In this document: positions 6,003 through 7,435 of the stretch, piece by piece | Layout of the letters: the number at the start of each line of letters is the position of its first letter | Numbering within the stretch: the stretch's first letter is position 1 | Assembly (NCBI GenBank): GCA_011391855.1 | Contig: JAABPT010000060.1 | Coordinates: 1 to 7,435, forward strand | Length of the DNA: 7,435 nt | Source: Burkholderiales bacterium | GTDB taxonomy: Bacteria; Pseudomonadota; Gammaproteobacteria; Burkholderiales; Burkholderiaceae_C | Direction: 5' to 3' | Position numbers and translations under genes: made by a program | Notes under the pieces: model-generated | Told to the model about the DNA's origin: nothing | Database searches by the model: none | Seen by the model: only the letters and a program-made list of their open reading frames with translations

Positions 6003-7337
6003 ATGACCCACGTCCTGCCTGAACTGGTGTCCTACCTGGAAGGCCTGAGCGAGCCGCACATCCTGTTCGACCGCCAGTACCGCATCCTGGCCGCCAATGC
6101 AGCCTACCGGCGCCAGTTCGCGCCGCACGGGTCGGTGGTGGGGCGCACCTGCTACGAGGTCTCGCACCGCTACGCCGTGCCCTGCGACCAGGCCGGCGAG
6201 AGCTGCCCGCTGGCGCGCGCCCGCGAATCGGGCCAACGCGAACGTGTGCTGCACCTGCACCACACGCCGCAGGGCGAGGCCTATGTGAATATCGAACTCG
6301 TGCCGCTGCGCGACGCCAGCGACGAGCAGGCCTGGTTCGTGGAGAAGATGGAGCCGCTGCGCGTGGCGCAAGGCGAGGCCGCGGCGCAGGGGCTGATCGG
6401 CCGCGCGCCCGCCTTTCAGCAGATGCTGGAGCTGGTGGCGCGCGTGGGGCCGTCGCGAGCCAGCGTGCTGCTGCTGGGCGAGTCGGGCACCGGCAAGGAG
6501 TTGGTGGCGCGCGCCGTGCACGAAGCCAGCCCGCGCGCCGCCGCGCCGCTGGTGGTGGTGGACTGCGCCAGCCTGGCCGAGACGCTGTTCGAAAGCGAAG
6601 TCTTCGGCCACGAACGCGGCGCCTTCACGGGCGCCAGCGCAGCCAAGGTGGGCCTGGTGGAATCGGCCAGCGGCGGCACGTTGTTCCTGGACGAGGTGGG
6701 CGACATCCCGCCGGGCATGCAGGTGAAACTGCTGCGGCTGCTGGAAAGCGGCACTTACCGCCGTGTGGGCAGCACCGAACTGCGCCGCACCGACGTGCGC
6801 GTGGTCGCCGCCACGCACCGCGACCTGCCGGCGATGGTGGCCGACGGGCGCTTTCGCGAGGACCTGTACTACCGGCTGGCCACCTTTCCGATCCGGCTGC
6901 CGGCGCTGCGCGAACGCGCGGAAGATATCCCGCTGCTCGCCGAAGCCTTGCTCGCGCGCGTGGCCCCCGAACGGCGGCTGGCCCTGTCGGCCGGCGCGCT
7001 GCAGCGGCTGGCCGAGCACGCCTTCCCCGGCAATGTGCGCGAACTGCGCAACGTGCTGGAACGCGCGGCACTGCTGTGCGACGGCGCGGTGGTGGAGCGC
7101 ACGCACGTGGAGCGGGCGCTGGGCACGGCGCCGCGGGTCGGGCGAACCAGCCGGCCGGCGGCGCCGGGTCCAGGGCCAGATGCGCAACCGGCGCCGCGGT
7201 CACTGCGCGAGGTCGAGACCGAAACCCTGCGCGCCCAACTGGCCGCCCACCGCGGCAGCCGCGCCGACCTGGCGCGCACCCTGGGCATCAGCGAACGCTC
7301 GCTGTACCGCAAGCTGCGCGCGCTGCAGATGCCTTGA
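6003..7337 (+). CDS. fisR: FisR-like sigma-54-dependent activator sensing sulfane sulfur
   Basis: A 444-residue bacterial enhancer-binding protein. Residues 1 to about 120 form a PAS-like sensor (ILFDRQYRILAANAAY at 20-35) with cysteines 50, 61 and 68. From memory, FisR of Cupriavidus pinatubonensis uses Cys53, Cys64 and Cys71, the same 11/7 spacing, to sense polysulfide. The AAA+ domain spans about 128-365: Walker A GESGTGKE at 159-166, the sigma-54-contacting GAFTGA at 206-211, Walker B GGTLFLDE at 224-231 and FREDLYYRL at 284-292. A proline-rich linker (about 380-398) leads to a Fis-type helix-turn-helix at 400-442 (ADLARTLGISERSLYRKL). It therefore should activate a sigma-54 promoter when sulfane sulfur accumulates, most likely that of the divergent SQR operon. 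The start at 6003 is the first ATG, with a weak ribosome site; coupling to the rhodanese gene is likely. Confidence 0.92.
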   Translation: MTHVLPELVSYLEGLSEPHILFDRQYRILAANAAYRRQFAPHGSVVGRTCYEVSHRYAVPCDQAGESCPLARARESGQRERVLHLHHTPQGEAYVNIELVPLRDASDEQAWFVEKMEPLRVAQGEAAAQGLIGRAPAFQQMLELVARVGPSRASVLLLGESGTGKELVARAVHEASPRAAAPLVVVDCASLAETLFESEVFGHERGAFTGASAAKVGLVESASGGTLFLDEVGDIPPGMQVKLLRLLESGTYRRVGSTELRRTDVRVVAATHRDLPAMVADGRFREDLYYRLATFPIRLPALRERAEDIPLLAEALLARVAPERRLALSAGALQRLAEHAFPGNVRELRNVLERAALLCDGAVVERTHVERALGTAPRVGRTSRPAAPGPGPDAQPAPRSLREVETETLRAQLAAHRGSRADLARTLGISERSLYRKLRALQMP

Positions 7338-7365
7338 CTCCCTCGCCCGCGAGCGGGAGAGGGAG
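7338..7365. terminator. hairpin after fisR: REP-like element or bidirectional terminator
   Basis: Directly after the stop codon of the regulator gene, CTCCCTCGCCCGC (7338-7350) faces GCGGGAGAGGGAG (7353-7365). Twelve of thirteen positions pair, with a very short loop. No T-run follows on either side, so classic intrinsic termination is not assured. CCCTC(T)CCC/GGGAGAGGG hairpins are frequent dispersed repeats in proteobacterial intergenic DNA. It sits between two converging genes, where it could end or stabilise both transcripts. Confidence 0.6.
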
Positions 7366-7380
7366 CAAGACCGCGCTGCC

Positions 7381-7435
7381 TTACTGCGGCGCCTTGAAGT
7401 CGCCGCCCCAGGCAAGCACCAGCCGCTCGGGCTGG
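7381..7435 (-). CDS. 3' end of a convergent gene, partial
   Basis: On the minus strand, reading in from the window edge, 17 codons end in TAA at 7383-7381: QPERLVLAWGGDFKAPQ. The frame shows normal-looking residue use, stops 43 nt from the regulator's stop, and faces it across the hairpin, which is the arrangement expected of a real convergent gene. The product cannot be identified from so short a tail, and chance is not excluded. Confidence 0.5.
   Translation of the reverse strand, partial: QPERLVLAWGGDFKAPQ

Noticed and set aside
5949..7187. Minus-strand open frame of about 412 codons opposite fisR
   Set aside because: It is antisense to a complete AAA+ activator with intact motifs; its composition (Ala/Arg/His/Gln) is typical of a shadow.
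1..7435. CRISPR array, tRNA, rRNA, insertion sequence or phage genes
   Set aside because: No regularly spaced repeats, cloverleaf-like segments, transposase motifs or target-site duplications were seen.

Overview
The window is GC-rich (G/C at almost every third codon position) and densely coded. The gene families point to a betaproteobacterium, probably Burkholderiales: ETHE1-type persulfide chemistry under a FisR-type sigma-54 activator, a PetA-type Rieske protein, and a hairpin with CCCTC/GAGGG-type arms after a gene. The genus cannot be fixed by eye.

The layout is divergent around a gene-poor regulatory region at about 5094-5536. Leftward (minus strand) runs a tight six-gene set: Rieske iron-sulfur protein (5093-4476), an ETHE1/persulfide-dioxygenase-like metallo-beta-lactamase protein with a damaged metal site (4406-3777), an SQR-like flavoprotein lacking one canonical cysteine (3780-2635, ATGA overlap with the previous gene), a type II-like sulfide:quinone oxidoreductase with a twin-arginine leader (2616-1267), a small three-helix membrane protein (1232-891) and an alpha/beta hydrolase (877-41). 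Gaps are 69, -4, 18, 34 and 13 nt, so one transcript is likely. Rightward (plus strand) lie an exported single-domain rhodanese, probably a lipoprotein (5537-5965), and a sigma-54 activator (6003-7337). The activator's N-terminal domain has cysteines at 50, 61 and 68. This 11/7 spacing is what I recall for the sulfane-sulfur sensor FisR. After it come a strong hairpin (7338-7365) and the last 17 codons of a convergent minus-strand gene running off the window.

Together this reads as a sulfide/sulfane-sulfur oxidation locus at the cytoplasmic membrane. FisR would sense polysulfide and drive a sigma-54 promoter; a near-consensus candidate sits at 5234-5249 on the minus strand, with a cluster of CTGCCA repeats upstream of it. 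The SQR would oxidise sulfide and feed electrons to quinone, the rhodanese would carry sulfane sulfur outside the cytoplasm, and the Rieske protein suggests a link to a bc1-type complex whose other subunits are not here. The unusual parts are the two adjacent SQR-family proteins with different cysteine sets, the persulfide-dioxygenase homologue that has lost its Asp metal ligand, the Rieske gene without cytochrome b/c1, and the two uncharacterised passengers (membrane protein and hydrolase).
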